A stretch of 64,000 bases of DNA, taken from Nymphaea colorata (lineage: Eukaryota > Streptophyta > Magnoliopsida > Nymphaeales > Nymphaeaceae). The notes under the pieces are model-generated. The model was not told the origin of the DNA. It saw nothing but the letters and a program-made list of their open reading frames with translations, and searched no databases. Position 1 is the first letter of the stretch, and each line of letters begins with the position of its first letter. The stretch is taken from assembly GCF_008831285.2 (NCBI RefSeq), contig NC_045143.1:18379655-18443654 (forward strand), in the 5' to 3' direction. The position numbers were made by a program, and so were the translations under genes. Positions 23,550 through 35,040 of the stretch are shown in pieces.

Positions 23550-23990
23550 ATCATGTTTTTAATTTGCAACCTTTGAAAATTATTTGAAATGATAAAAGAG
23601 AGCACGTCTAAATGGGCTTCTAGTCTTTCTTTTTTTTCTTTTTTGGAGAAAATGCCAGCATTAACTAAGCTGGTTTGGAAATCATTGTGAATGATTTGAA
23701 AAGAGGGATGCATCCAAAAGGAAGCTGCTCTCTTCAGTATTTTGAAAATATTACAACATAATGAAGCCGGTTTTGGGATTTCGATAATTTTCAAAATGAT
23801 TTGGAAAATGAGATGAATAGAAATATAGCCAAGTGAGCTATCCTTGAATGAATTTTGAAACATTTCAACTTTAACTAGATTGGTTTTGTGTTTGAATCAA
23901 AATCATTCAAATTGGTTTTAAAGAAATGCAAGAGAGAGCCACACACAAAATTTGGATTCTATTTTAAATTGCATTGGTTAATCACTTAAA
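23550..23990. repeat. Degenerate tandem repeat, unit about 100-110 bp
   Basis: Four diverged units can be lined up, starting near 23560, 23645, 23742 and 23852. Each holds the order TTGAAA, ACTT/AACTA, TGGTTTTG, ATCATT, GATTTGAAAA, then a GAGAG block. Length changes and point differences are heavy, so it is an old local array. Confidence 0.5.
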
Positions 23991-24425
23991 ATTATCCTAA
24001 TGGAGAGAGAGAGAGATGCCCAAGTGATGTCCTCTCCAATTGAATTGGCTTCATTTTAAGTGAAACCCTTTTTAGAGAATCAACTTTAACTTCTCTCTTA
24101 ATTATTTTCCTAGTTGGAATTTGATCATACTAAGGAAAATTCTAATTTCCACCTTGAAATTTCTTGATTAATGACATAGCAAGAGAATTAGATTCTCCTT
24201 AAAATTTTGAAATTCATTGACCTTCCTAGTCACACATGAGCTAGTTGAGTTTGGCATCAGTCAAAGTCCACCATGGCTTTGACTAGATTTCAATTTTTTA
24301 TAGTTTTCATTCCAGAACATAGATTTCTATTTGATCTTAGTTTGAATCACATTCTTAGTATTTTACCGATTTTGAACACTCTTTTGATGAACGATGCATC
24401 AATCTAACTGAATTTTTATAGAGCA

Positions 24426-24890
24426 TAGTTGTAACATCTCAAAAATTTAGTCCCTTATTAAAGATTGTGAGCGATTTTCAAGAGCTTTGGTTGTTAAATA
24501 GTTGATTGTCCTGGTCTTTACCTTTTTGGGGCTGGAACCAAAACTGCTAAAGGGTTGGTTGGGAATAGACGGACCAGGGGCCCGAGTCAGAAAGTAGATC
24601 AAGTTGTTACAGTAGTATTTAAGCATAGTTCAACACTCGGACCTTGGGCCCCACATGTGCAGATGCGTGTGCCTTCAGAGGATTGAATTGTAACATCCCA
24701 AAATTTTAGTCTCGTATTGAAGATTATGAAGGATCTTCAAGAGGTTATAAAGAGAGTTGTAAACTAGTTGGTTGTCTAAGTTTCTAGCCTTTTGAGGGCT
24801 GAAACCAAAAGTACTAAACGGTGTGTTAGAATTTCCCATACTAGGTGTCTGAGCTCAGGAGTGGGTAGGGTCATTACAGTAACTCAATTG
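24426..24890. repeat. Pair of direct repeats beginning TTGTAACATC
   Basis: Two copies begin at about 24428 and 24689 (period about 260 bp). Shared blocks are TGTAACATCYCAAAAWTTTAG, then AAGAGNTT, GGTTGT, CTTTTNGGGCTGRAACCAAAA and, near the end, GTTACAGTA or ATTACAGTA. The start TGTAACATC resembles ends of some plant LTRs, but no coding part lies nearby, so they may be solo-LTR pieces or a simple tandem duplication. Confidence 0.5.
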
Positions 24891-25625
24891 CCTAATAAAT
24901 TAAATTCTTTTGGCTTGTATGAATCAAATCATACAATCACGTACTATGAATTAACATTTTAAATTCTTAACTTAGTTGACATTAGGATTTTAAATCTTAA
25001 CTGAAATTGAATTTAGATTTAACTCATTGGTTTTGGTCCCAATTGATTTGTAGAGTTCTATTTTAGGTTGGGTTGAAATTGAATTTTAAATCTTGTATCA
25101 AATTGAATAGGAGTTTTGATTTTGTGATTTACAATTCTAAGTTAATTTAGAACCCAGATTGTAATTGATTCACTCAAGTTTAGGATTGAATTGAGGGACA
25201 ATGTGTTGACAAAATTTCCTAAATTGCCATTGAAAAACATTTAAAAAAATTTGGGGTGTTAACAATGCAGCATCAAACTGATAAGATGCCTCTAGTAGTT
25301 TCATCCAAGCTTGTAATATTTGTCAAAACTTTCTGTTGCCAAAAGGGAGATCCAGTCTTTAGCCATCTTCAATCCCAGCAGATATTTTCCTAATTCTTGC
25401 AATTCAGAATAAATTTGTTTTACCATTTTGCATTTGTTCAAAAGTGACATTGTCCAATGAATTTTAATTGTTTCTTGATTTTTCACCAGCAAAACTCTGT
25501 GAGGGAGAGATATGCCCATGCTGGTATACATTATCTATGTACTTGTTGACTTGTTCCTTTTTGAAAATTAATTGATACGATTCTTCGATGTAGTGACTGT
25601 TATAACTCCCATTTCTCTCAAACAG
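24891..25625. other. Intergenic spacer, nothing recognised
   Basis: AT-rich DNA with repeated TTAAATCTTA and GAATTTTAAAT words. No gene or bounded element was seen. Confidence 0.4.
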
Positions 25626-25738
25626 TCAATCAATGATGGAGGAGTATTTCAATTACCCCAATGCAATGGTATACAAAGTGTGTGGAGTTGATGTACCCAT
25701 GCCTACTGCAGCCAACCTAGAGACTGGCCATTCCACAG
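25626..25738 (+). pseudogene. Exon fragment resembling mitochondrial pyruvate dehydrogenase E1-beta
   Basis: A 113-nt segment with an AG before it and a GT after it encodes a peptide running from SMMEEYFNYPNA through GVDVPMPTAANLE. Plant mitochondrial PDH E1-beta has, near its C-terminus, the pattern EESF-x-YLDAP followed by AGADVPMPYAANLER. The block D-V-P-M-P-x-A-A-N-L-E is distinctive. The match stops after Glu, the following residues do not fit, and no other E1-beta exon was found nearby. It is therefore an isolated, decayed exon, perhaps carried in by a transposon. Confidence 0.6.
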
Positions 25739-25914
25739 GTATGAGCCTCCATCACCACTAATGGTGATATGATTTGCTTTATGTTTGCAAGATAAGTTTG
25801 TCAAAAATCTGGTTCTGTTTTTTTATTTGTAGCTGGTAGTCTTTCAAAAAAGTTGGAATATTGTATGAATGCTTCTGTGTCTTTTCAAGAAAGCGAATTA
25901 TAAAATATATTCAG

Positions 25915-26239
25915 CATTGTCACAAAAAACATGTACAAGTATTATACAGCAAAGAATTTCTCGGGTATAATACGAGAAAGTTATATATCTCAGGAATATC
26001 TTGGGAAAATCTTGGTGAATTTTTAAAAATTTAAAACATTTAATAAATCTTGAAAATTATAAAAAATAAAAAATACAAAAAAATGAGAAAAACATGTATA
26101 ATACACATATTATACGCGTATTATACCCTTTTTTTTTATTTTTTGTGCCTTTTATAAAAAATACATTTTTTTCAAGTTTTATACGACTGATGTTTTTCAT
26201 ACATTTTTTTTTGAATAAAACGTGTTTTTTGTGACAATG
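25915..26239. mobile_element. 325-bp MITE with inverted ends and ATTCAG target duplication
   Basis: The left end reads CATTGTCACAAAAAACATGT and the right end is its near-perfect inverse (ACGTGTTTTTTGTGACAATG). ATTCAG flanks it at 25909-25914 and 26240-26245. The inside is A/T-rich with self-complementary TATACGCGTATTATA-type words. Related sequence ending in TTTTTGTGAC-like words occurs in GH1 intron 3 and at 46100-46460. The superfamily is undecided: a 6-bp duplication fits no class cleanly, and it may be a worn 8-9 bp one (hAT or Mutator). Confidence 0.7.
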
Positions 26240-26245
26240 ATTCAG

Positions 26246-29200
26246 ACCTTGCACATGATTTCACAAACTTAAGAACCAAGTTTTTATTTCACAAAATCGC
26301 AGGTACGTATAGAACCGACAGCAAGTTGGAATTGCATTGAATATCATTGACAAGCAGATGATCATGGAGTACAAGCTGATCATCCATCAGGTCTTGGCTT
26401 TCCATGTTCTTGATTTCCTTCAAGATTTTTCTTGTTATGATCTTTTGATCAATCCTTAATCTCAATTTTTTCTTTCATGGATTGGATCTCTCATGGATCA
26501 CTTGACATTTAAAAGTTCTTATCCATGGGAGATTCTCCATTAACTCTATACTAGTGGATGGCCTTATAGGAACCTATCTTGGTGGACAAATCTTGGTCTC
26601 AGATGAACACCCTGTATATATGGATGCATACACAAGTACACTGTTTAGACTGGTCTTCTCTATGTTCACGTACACACCTTTAAAAGGAACTTTAAATTAT
26701 TTCCCATGCAAAATAAGAGTTTTTAAGTAGGTAGACTAATAACAATATAATTAAACAAACAAAATAAATAAATAGATAATACACATGATTCATGCAGTGT
26801 GATTGAGGCAACAGAGTATCCCAGGAATATAAGCATACTTAAAACAGCACATGGGCCAGGGTTTAACTATTTTGCATTTAAAATTTTCTGTTTCTCTGTT
26901 CTTGTTTGAATTCGAATTTACTCATGTTTGAATTTGAGATTTTTTTTTTTACTGTTTCCTAATCTGATCTTTTGAGTTTGATAGTTATGCAGATGGTAGC
27001 CAGTAAAGATTTCTGTGAATTTGGTTGGTGGTGTGTATATATCTCCTTGGACTCCGGCACAAGTTGTTCAGTGTAAAAGATACTTATTTATACAGGTAAA
27101 AAATAACCTTAAGCTATTTCTTCATCTTTTGGCACATATTCCCTAATTTTTTTCGTTTTACTTGCAAAATTGATTTTGATTCCTTGCCTAGTTACATTGG
27201 TGTAAACTCAGGGAATGAATATGTTTTCCTTAATAGTTTACTATCATAGTTCTGAATATCATCTCCTTGTATTTTGCTGGTGTTGCTGGTCTTATCCAGT
27301 TGCTAAAACAACCTAACTTTGGCATGTGTTCAGCTGTATTTCTTCCTTTTTCTTTTCCTTTAATTTGAAGGCCTTTGGAAAGGGCAGCCTATAGCAATCA
27401 CTAAGGTATGAGCTGTTGCCAAAAATGTTATCTGCTGTACTGGGAGGAGTCGAGGAATTTTAATTTGATGCTGCGGTGATGAATGTAAGCTTAATATAAG
27501 GGTTTAAGTTGGAATTTCCTTGTAAGAAAGCCTAGACGAACCTTTGATTTTGTTTTTCATATGGTCGTGATGATCTCTAACTCAAAACGGGGGTTCAAAT
27601 ATGATCTCCTTAAAAAGGATGGTGTTTTAATTTGATGTCTTCATAAGAACACTTGCCAAAAAACTATGGGTTTAAGGCTCTAGGAATGTTATATCAAAAC
27701 TAGGGTTTGAAAATAACTGATGTTCATATGTCTCTTCTTCGCTGGTTTTAGGTTGCATTTTCTTAATTTCCACAATTTTATGTTTGTATTTTCTTAATTT
27801 CCTGGAGGAAGCGGAGTGTATCAATGCAAATTTAACCTCAGTTGACATTATCAATTTTTGTCTTGCATTTCATAATGGAGAAAATGTCTATTCTGGCCAA
27901 TTCTCGACCATGATGTCTTGAATTTGTGTCTCCATCTGAATTCATTCCTTTTGCATTTTACTTATCTTCTCTGCTAGTTTACTCATTTCATCTAGTTTCA
28001 GTTTTTTAATCAAATTTTTTTTTTTTTCTGCTATAACGTTCAAATCTCTTGAACCCTTTAGTAGCTGTTGGATTTTGAGCCTCCTCTTTGCTTTTGATCA
28101 TTCAGTCAACCCTTTTTTTTTCATCTAGGATTTTTTGGTATCATCTTAGGCAAAATCAGTTTTTAATGGAAGAAATAACCAGAAATACTGTGCTTGAAAG
28201 ACTTGTAAGCTTTTTTTTTGGAATTTGGTGAGACATCATGGAATGGATCTTTCAAGATTTGTAAATCATTCATTCTCTTTTTTTTGTTTTTGGAATTTAG
28301 GGAGACAACATGGACTAGATCTTTCACCAGTCCTTGTTTCTTACAAATTTTTTATTAGAATTTTTTGAAAACCAAAATGAAAATTTTAAATTTTGAGTAT
28401 TTTCATTTGGTCGGGTTTATTAAAGAGCCTCTTGTGATGAGTCTTTTTTTTTTTGGTCTTCAAACTCTTGCCTTCACAATCACGAGTCTCTAATTTTGCC
28501 AAATTTCCTTTTGCTGGTCTAATGACCGACATGAGAATTCTAATCTTTGGATGCACCTTTTACTGGGATTCAATAAAATTGAGTTGGGACGTCTTTTCAA
28601 GCCCTCAGCCAAGTTCCAAAAAGATTTGTCAACTATAGCTTTAGGGTTTTCTTCCATAGAGCAGATCCAAAAGAACCAGTTCCAATCTTTCATAAAACAG
28701 TCAACATAACAAAAGCTTCTTTGGGTGTCCTTCTACTCTAATTTTCTTCCCTTGGACTAGCTGACTAGTTCCATTCGTTGTACCATGCCATGCTTGAGCA
28801 GCTGTCTAGTTTTTCATTGGCTTACACCATTGCCATGCTTGAGCAGCTGTCTTGCTTCCTCTTGCATATCAGTGATGCAATGTGCTGTTCTGCAGGTCCT
28901 TTTCTTCACAAATTCTGGAGCAGGGGCCAATGAACTTTCTATAACGATCACATGCCTGTATATTTCTTTAGCCAATCGATACATCACGCTCCTCGTATTA
29001 TCTGTTCAAGTGTGTAAAGCTTCATCACCTAGAAGTCCTCCTGTCCTAGGGTGGACCAATCATTGACTTGTGACTCCAGGATATGTTGAACAAAATTCGT
29101 CAGGATTCCCTAAATCAATGGTACACCAACATAAATAGAATTGTTGTGAGCATCAATTAGATTATCTCTTAATCATTTTTATGTGTGCTACATGTCTATG

Positions 29201-29342
29201 CAAGTCTCTTCTGCTTGTTAATTGTTACATATATATGCATATAAGGCTCATAAGTGAGATATGTATGTTTCAGTTTAGTTGGGTTTCCTTGTGGAGTGAA
29301 TGAATTTTTGATTTAATGAAAGACTGATCATGTTTTTTCAAG
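26246..29342. other. Intergenic spacer, no gene recognised
   Basis: Three kilobases of T-rich, intron-like DNA. Short open frames exist on both strands (for example 28490-28693 and 28785-29066), but none resembles a protein family. The ACCAGT...TTTCACC and GGAATTT words near 28210-28330 occur twice about 100 bp apart. The region may be old introns of a decayed gene, but this is only a guess. Confidence 0.35.
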
Positions 29343-29395
29343 GCAAAAGTTGCTGGATGGGAACCTCCACGAGCGATTTACGAAATGTTACCATG
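29343..29395 (+). other. Orphan exon-like segment
   Basis: An uninterrupted frame reads AKVAGWEPPRAIYEMLP between an AG acceptor (CAAG) and a strong GTAAGT donor. Its composition looks like real protein and the borders look like splice sites. The family is not recognised and no partner exon was found within reach. It could be an exon of a decayed gene or of a gene fragment carried by a transposon. Confidence 0.25.
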
Positions 29396-29689
29396 TAAGT
29401 TGCATAATCATTCTCGTTGATGGAAACTTATTCTTATTTTTCTTGATGCACACATGCTGCTTCATATTGTCAATGGTTTACTTGATTCGAACTGCTTTGA
29501 CTTGTGAGATTGTCATGAAGTGACATTTTCTTTAAACTGATCATTGTCTAGTTTTTGCTTGTGGGATGCATTTATTTCGTTATTGCAATTTAGATATTAA
29601 CCTGTGTAAATTCTTATGTAAATTCTTGTATGTTTAAATGCAAAAAAGAGGTGTACCTACTGAATAAACAACATTTTTTAAAATGGAAG

Positions 29690-30015
29690 GGCCTAGCAGT
29701 GACAACAATCACTACTAAAGATGACGCTAGTAGTGACAACAATCACTACTAAAGATGATGCTTCCGCTACTATAGTCTATAGACCATATTGGCAATAACT
29801 TCCATCATTGCCAATAATGGGGGAGGCATTGCCAATAAGATTAATGGCAACAGCTGACACCCTAAGGAGTGGCCTTTCCCAACATCACAAAGGGCAAGGG
29901 CATCCTGGTTTATCCCTTAGGGTGAACATCGACAACGGCTTTGTGGCCATTTCCAGGGCAAGAGTCATTGCCAAAAGTAATGTTCGTTGTAGCGTTTTCT
30001 CTCATACCCAATGAT
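29690..30015. repeat. CACTA-like non-autonomous repeat with CACTACTA and TTGCCAAT motifs
   Basis: A 34-bp unit holding GTGACAACAATCACTACTAA is repeated twice (from 29694 and 29728). Several ATTGCCAATAA words follow. Similar ATTGCCAAT-rich DNA lies at 53340-53580. Clustered short subterminal motifs next to a CACTACT end are typical of CACTA (En/Spm) derivatives, but no matched opposite end was found. Confidence 0.4.
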
Positions 30016-30163
30016 GCGAGAAATAAATTTTATTATAGTAAAAAAAGCAAGTAAAAATGACTATTGTCTTTGTTTCTTTTTTTTAGAAAAGAATTTCAGC
30101 CCAAGTTCCTCTCTGGCCAACACTAAAATTGAAGTAAAAAATCTTCAAAATTATCTCTCGATC

Positions 30164-30205
<42 letters not shown>

Positions 30206-30889
30206 TTTCTTTTAAAGTCACTTTCTCTACCCGTGAAGCAGCCTAGAGAGACCTGTTGCTGACTATTCAGGAACAAAGACCAGAGATCTTCTTCATTTTG
30301 GACCCCATGATCACGAGGCAATCTGCTGATGATCCCATTCAAACTTAAAGGTTATGCTATTTTCCTAATACAAATAGCTGAGATGAGCATGTTAGGATCA
30401 TATGGGGTGGAACCTGTCCAACATAAGCCTCACAGTGACCTCCTCGGACCTTTACAGGATCAAAGCAAACTACTCTCCCAGAGGTAATAGCTCTAACCAC
30501 TCGGTCATTGGGGTTTACCTGTATCCAAAAAGCCTGATCCTTAGACAGTCGTTCCAAGCTATTTTGAACAACTTGCAGGTTGGCAGTCCACCTACCACTA
30601 TCATTGACGATTTCAACTCTCTTAGAGGGCCGCAAGACAAAACAATCCATGCCCCTAATATGTCCTCCTGCTTGACTTCAGTGGGTTCATCCATGGCAAC
30701 GACCTTATGATTATTGATCCACCGACAAATTTACAAGATGCAAAAAAAATATGGGGAAGATAGGGTGGAATGCAAACTCAATTGAACCATAGTACATCGA
30801 AGGTGGTTACAGGATTCAGGGTGCTCCTTTTCAGTGTATGTGCTTCCGAGATCTACCTTGGATCATAGCACATTGATTTTTTGATAAAA
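30016..30889. other. Spacer with (TA)n at 30167-30201, nothing recognised
   Basis: The stretch 30402-30710 is open on both strands for about 100 codons, but neither translation resembles a known family. The rest is ordinary AT-rich DNA leading up to the copia LTR. Confidence 0.35.
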
Positions 30890-31164
30890 TGTAACGAGAG
30901 GAACAGGGACAACGAGAGGAATATGGAAGAAAAGAGTATTATGCTTTTTTTTTATTCTATGAATGATTTACAAGGTAATATATAGAGTCGATGGATAAGA
31001 ACCAGCAATGTTCATATCCCTGATTTTTTGCTATTAAAACATCATACCAGAAATAAACTCATCGTTCCTAATTTTGTGCGATCTCCTAATCTGTAACGTC
31101 CAACACCTCATCGTTCCTAATTTGGTGTGATCTCCTGATCTGTTACATATTGTAACGTCCAATA
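30890..31164 (-). repeat. 3' LTR of the copia element
   Basis: About 275 bp. On the minus strand it starts TATTGGACGTTACA right after the polypurine tract and ends near GTTACA. It contains a tandem duplication of roughly 55 bp (words GTCCAA, CATCGTTCCTAATTT, GATCTCCT, ATCTGT occur twice between 31050 and 31160). A TATATATTA and an AATAAA-like word around 30955-30985 could be its promoter and poly(A) signal. No second copy of this LTR was seen in the window. Confidence 0.6.
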
Positions 31165-31171
31165 CTCCCCC

Positions 31172-32890
31172 TCAAGTTGGTGCTGTAGGATCGATGAGAC
31201 CCAACTTGCATCTGAATTTTACAAATGAGTCCTTTCGCAGCGCCGTAGTACATATGTCTGCAATTTGATTTTCAGTGTCGATTTGCTTAGTACAAATCTC
31301 CTTTCTTTGGATCTTCTCTCGAACAACATGGTAGTCAATTTCAATATTTTTCGTTCTTTCGTGAAACACCGGACTTGCAGAAATGTGGATTGCTGCTTGA
31401 TTGTCACAATGCAATTCCATTTGTTTGGTGATGAGTAATTCCAATATCGTTAAAAATATGCCTTATCCAAGTCATCTCGCAAGACATCAATGTCATTGCT
31501 CTATATTCGGCTTCCGCTGAAGACCTCGAAACAGTTGTTTGTTTCTTAACTTTCCAAGATATTGGACTTTCTCCAATGAAAATGAAAAAACCTGAAGTAG
31601 ATCTCCTTATCATTGTGCAAGATGCCCAATTCAAATTGCAAAAGGCTTTGATTATCATGTCACTAGGGAATGACAACAGAACCCCATAACTTGCTATAAA
31701 CTTGATGTATCAACGGATCTTGAAAGCTGCCCCTAAGTATGTTGTTCTTGGCTGCGACATGGACTGTCTCAACATGTGAATACTGTGCAAAATATCGGAT
31801 CGTGTAATGGTTAGATAGACCAAACGACCAATTATTTTCTCAAAAAAAGTGGGATCTTCTAATGGTTGCCCTCTTTCATCATCCAATTTTAAATGCTGCT
31901 CTATGGGTGTTTCACTAGGTTTTGCACCACTGTATCCAGCTTCATGTAAGACATCCAGCATGTACTTCTTTTGGGATAAAAATATCATTTTCTTGGATCG
32001 AGCTATTTCAATGCCCAAAAAATATTTTAATTCTCCTAAATCTTTCAACTGAAATTTACTATTGGGAATGACTTTCATTTTCTCGACAGCATCACAATTA
32101 TCTCCCATGATGATTATGTCCTCAACATACACAATGATGAAAACACTGCCTTGTTTATTGATATTGGAAAACAATGAATAATCTGCCTTAGATTGAGAGA
32201 AACCAAGTTGTTTGAGGGTCTCTGTTATTTAAAAAACCAGTTGAGAGAAGCCAAGTTGTTTGAGGGTCTCTGTTAATTTAAAAAACCAGTTGTGAGATGA
32301 CTGTTTGAAACCATATAAGGATTTGTCTAGCCGACACACCTTATTCTCCTCCTATCGGGTAAATCTAGGAGGAAGCGCCATGTAGACTTCTTCATGTAGA
32401 TCACCATGGAGAAATGCATTGTTGACATCAATTTGAAAAAGACTCCAACCTTTGATGGCTGCAACAGATAAAAGACATCGAATGGTGGTAATTTAGCGAC
32501 CAAAGAGAAGGTTTCTGTTTAATCAATGCCTTCTGTTTGAGTATACCCCTTAGCAACAAGGCGAGCCTTATAACGCTCGATGGTACCATCTACATGATAT
32601 TTGATTTTATATACTCATCGGGCAAGCAATAGGGTGTTTTCCTGGTAGGAGAGAAACCACATCCCAAGTTAAGTTTGCTTCTAATGCCCAAAGTTCAATA
32701 GCCATACCGTCTCTCTATTCTTGATGTTGCATTGCTGCTTGGAAAGTTGACGGCTCATGGTGATTGGGAATGGATGTAAGGAAAACTTGATACCTAGGGA
32801 AAAACTTGTGTAAATGGAGGTAATGACTCATGGGGTACCTTGTTCCTTTAGGTAAGCAAACTCTAAGATGTACGTACACATTTATAGAAC
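31172..32890 (-). pseudogene. copia pol fragment: reverse transcriptase and RNase H
   Basis: Minus-strand frames give, in order: a [17 protein letters not shown] block near 32530-32590; a block of [15 protein letters not shown] type around 32400-32450 in broken frames; KSLYGFKQ near 32300; the catalytic region FIIVYVEDIIIMGD near 32110-32140; then YFLGIEIARS. RNase H follows with SRSSAEAEYRAM (about 31500-31540) and [10 protein letters not shown]...[14 protein letters not shown] (about 31290-31410). The catalytic YVDD is YVED here. A block of about 50 bp within the RT (32191-32293) is present twice in tandem, breaking the frame further. Confidence 0.85.
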
Positions 32891-32900
32891 ACATCTAGAG

Positions 32901-34370
32901 ATTTTTTTTTTCTATTTAAAAACACTTGGGCTCATTTTAAGGGAGTATAAGAAGTTTGAAATGAGAAATTTTCTTAGTTATCTCCTTTGCTTCCTACTTT
33001 ATTTATAGCTTTCCTTTCTTGTATTTATTTTCAGCCCTTATTTTCTCGCATTTCCTTCATTGCAGTTGAATTTAATATTTTTAATTGGTTAATATCAACA
33101 ACTAACTATTTGTTTTTTTTGCTTTAGTACTTTGATAAGATTTTTGCAGTTTTTTATGTAATACCTCTATAAAAGTTCACATTGAAAATGGTATTTTTTC
33201 GTAAATGATGGACATAATGGTGTCCAGTTTCACCACATTAGACGAACTCAGTTGTCACTACATCAATGGTAAATTAAACTGGTCACAATGACAATGAAAA
33301 CAACCACCAGTATAAATCTATGTATCGACGGCTTCCTTTTCCGTTGTAACAGTTGATGGTGAGGCTTGTACAGGTGATAATAGAAATGGAAATCAATTCA
33401 CCGGTATGACCGTTGTTAGCTATGCATGATATCAAATCACCACTATAGGTTATTGCAATGTTATCTATAGCACTGACTTCAGCTATGATTTTGACCACCG
33501 TATATCTTGCATATACCGGTGACTCACTGGTATAGGTTTTTTAAATAATGGCCAATGTAAGATGAAAAACAAGAAAATGAGATAGATTACTATCATCTTC
33601 CTTTCCATGGTTTTTTTGTCATTCTTAATTGCTAATCGATTGCTCACTCAAGTCTTGACATGAATTCTTGTGTCACCATGCTTGTGCTTGGAGAGCACTG
33701 CTACACTTGGTCATCCTTGCAAAATACATGTAAGAGGATGTTAAAAAAATCAAAGAATGCCACAACTCGTTTTACGATATAGGGTTATGGGTTAAAAATC
33801 AAACACTTTGGATCTTTCTTTCGACATTTCATTTGAAAACTGCTTCCTCACCTTTCCCGCACCACCCCCACCCACTCCCAAAACACACACACACACACAA
33901 TTTCTAGTGTTTCTAAGAGTTTTGGGTGGTGGTTTTTGTTGGTTTTTGAGAGAAATGTGGGTTCTGTAGTATGAAGACAAAATAGAAACAATTTATTTTT
34001 CTGTCATAGTTTATTTTGCATACATGGCAAACTGAATTATCTAATAACCAGCGATATTTTTAAAAAGGAATCCATGGTAAGGACAGATAGAGTCATCAAT
34101 TAAGAATAAGAATAAGAAAACTAAATATGGAAAGGAGGCCATGATTATTTTTTCTACTTCTTTTCCTTTTTCTTGTTCCTCTCACATCGTAGAATACATA
34201 TCATGTCTGTTAAGGTGACCTGTAATATGTGCCTAAGATACACTTTTTATGTGCATATCATAGGTGTATTGGGCATATCAGTTTTTTATTATTACCGTTG
34301 CAGTTGTCATTTTTTTTTGTTTATGCATGTTGCTTGCATAATATTTAGAAGTGCCGTTTTGTTGATGGAA
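32901..34370. other. Spacer with a possible CACTA-like repeat at 33235-33545
   Basis: No gene is seen. Between 33235 and 33545 the words ACCGGTATGAC, CACTATAGG and ACTCACTGGTATAGG recur in both orientations, as in subterminal repeats of CACTA derivatives; it starts near TTGTCACTACATC. A (CA)n run lies at about 33881-33899. Confidence 0.35.
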
Positions 34371-35040
34371 GCACTCAAGAACCAATTCAGAGCATCTTTC
34401 CCACCTAGGTAGGAAAACCAACTTGCTTTACGTACTTATAAAGCACACTTAGCCCAACCCAAGTGACGTAATGTTTTTTATGCTTCCCTTTCTTTAGTGT
34501 TGATCCGTATCTCCAAAACATCCTTTTAATAAATATCTCAAATAATGCTCGCTTTTATTCTTGTAGAAATTTGGTAGGTTGAATAAGACAAAACGTTGAT
34601 TAATTAAGTACCTCTCTTGGAGGTCTTCATTATTTGGTCAATGAAGTGGATTAATATATATAGTTATGCATGGCAGTTGATTGATAATGGAAGGTGAGAA
34701 AAACCAATCACCAGGCTAAAGAAAAGAAAGATAAATTATAAACTTAGAACATGATGGTTTACAAGAGAACAATGGGCAGTAAAAGAGATTCTTTATTGAA
34801 GTTACTTTAAAGTACTTGTAACAGCGAAAAGGGAGTAGAAACGGAGCAGGCTGAAATATTCAAGCAGATTTCTTGCTTCATATCAATCAGACTAAATATC
34901 AAACGAATCCCATCATTCATATCGACGATACTTTTGATTTTATAATTAAAACATAAGGCCTTGCCATCACATTTTGCCTCTACTTTTACTGGGAATTGGG
35001 AAAATTAATAAATTGCTAGTGAGTCACATCGAGTCACTAG
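34371..35040. repeat. Segmental direct repeat, copy 1
   Basis: This stretch aligns in the same orientation with 39571-40470. Shared blocks include GTAGGAAAACCAACTT, AAGTACCTCTCT-TGGAGGTC followed by TTCATTATTTGGT, AGAACATGATG-TTTACAAGAGAA, and TTGCTTCATATCAATC-GACTA. No coding sequence was recognised in either copy. Confidence 0.7.

Larger units (their letters stand above)
30890..32900 (-). mobile_element. 5'-truncated Ty1/copia retrotransposon
   Basis: Read on the minus strand, the element holds the 3' half of a copia pol (reverse transcriptase, RNase H), a polypurine tract (TTGAGGGGGAG, about 31165-31176) and one LTR. Gag, protease and integrase and the 5' LTR are missing; recognisable pol begins near 32890. 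Frameshifts and stops show that it is dead. Confidence 0.85.

Noticed and set aside
30357-30710. Open frames on both strands near the copia 3' LTR
   Set aside because: Neither translation shows a recognisable domain. The two frames overlap on opposite strands, so at most one could be real and there is no evidence for either.
34340-34412. Peptide MEALKNQFRAS, faintly like the EALKDPWRM of GH1 exon 12
   Set aside because: The likeness ends after five residues. The duplicated copy at 39571 does not preserve it and no other GH1 exon lies near, so it was judged chance.
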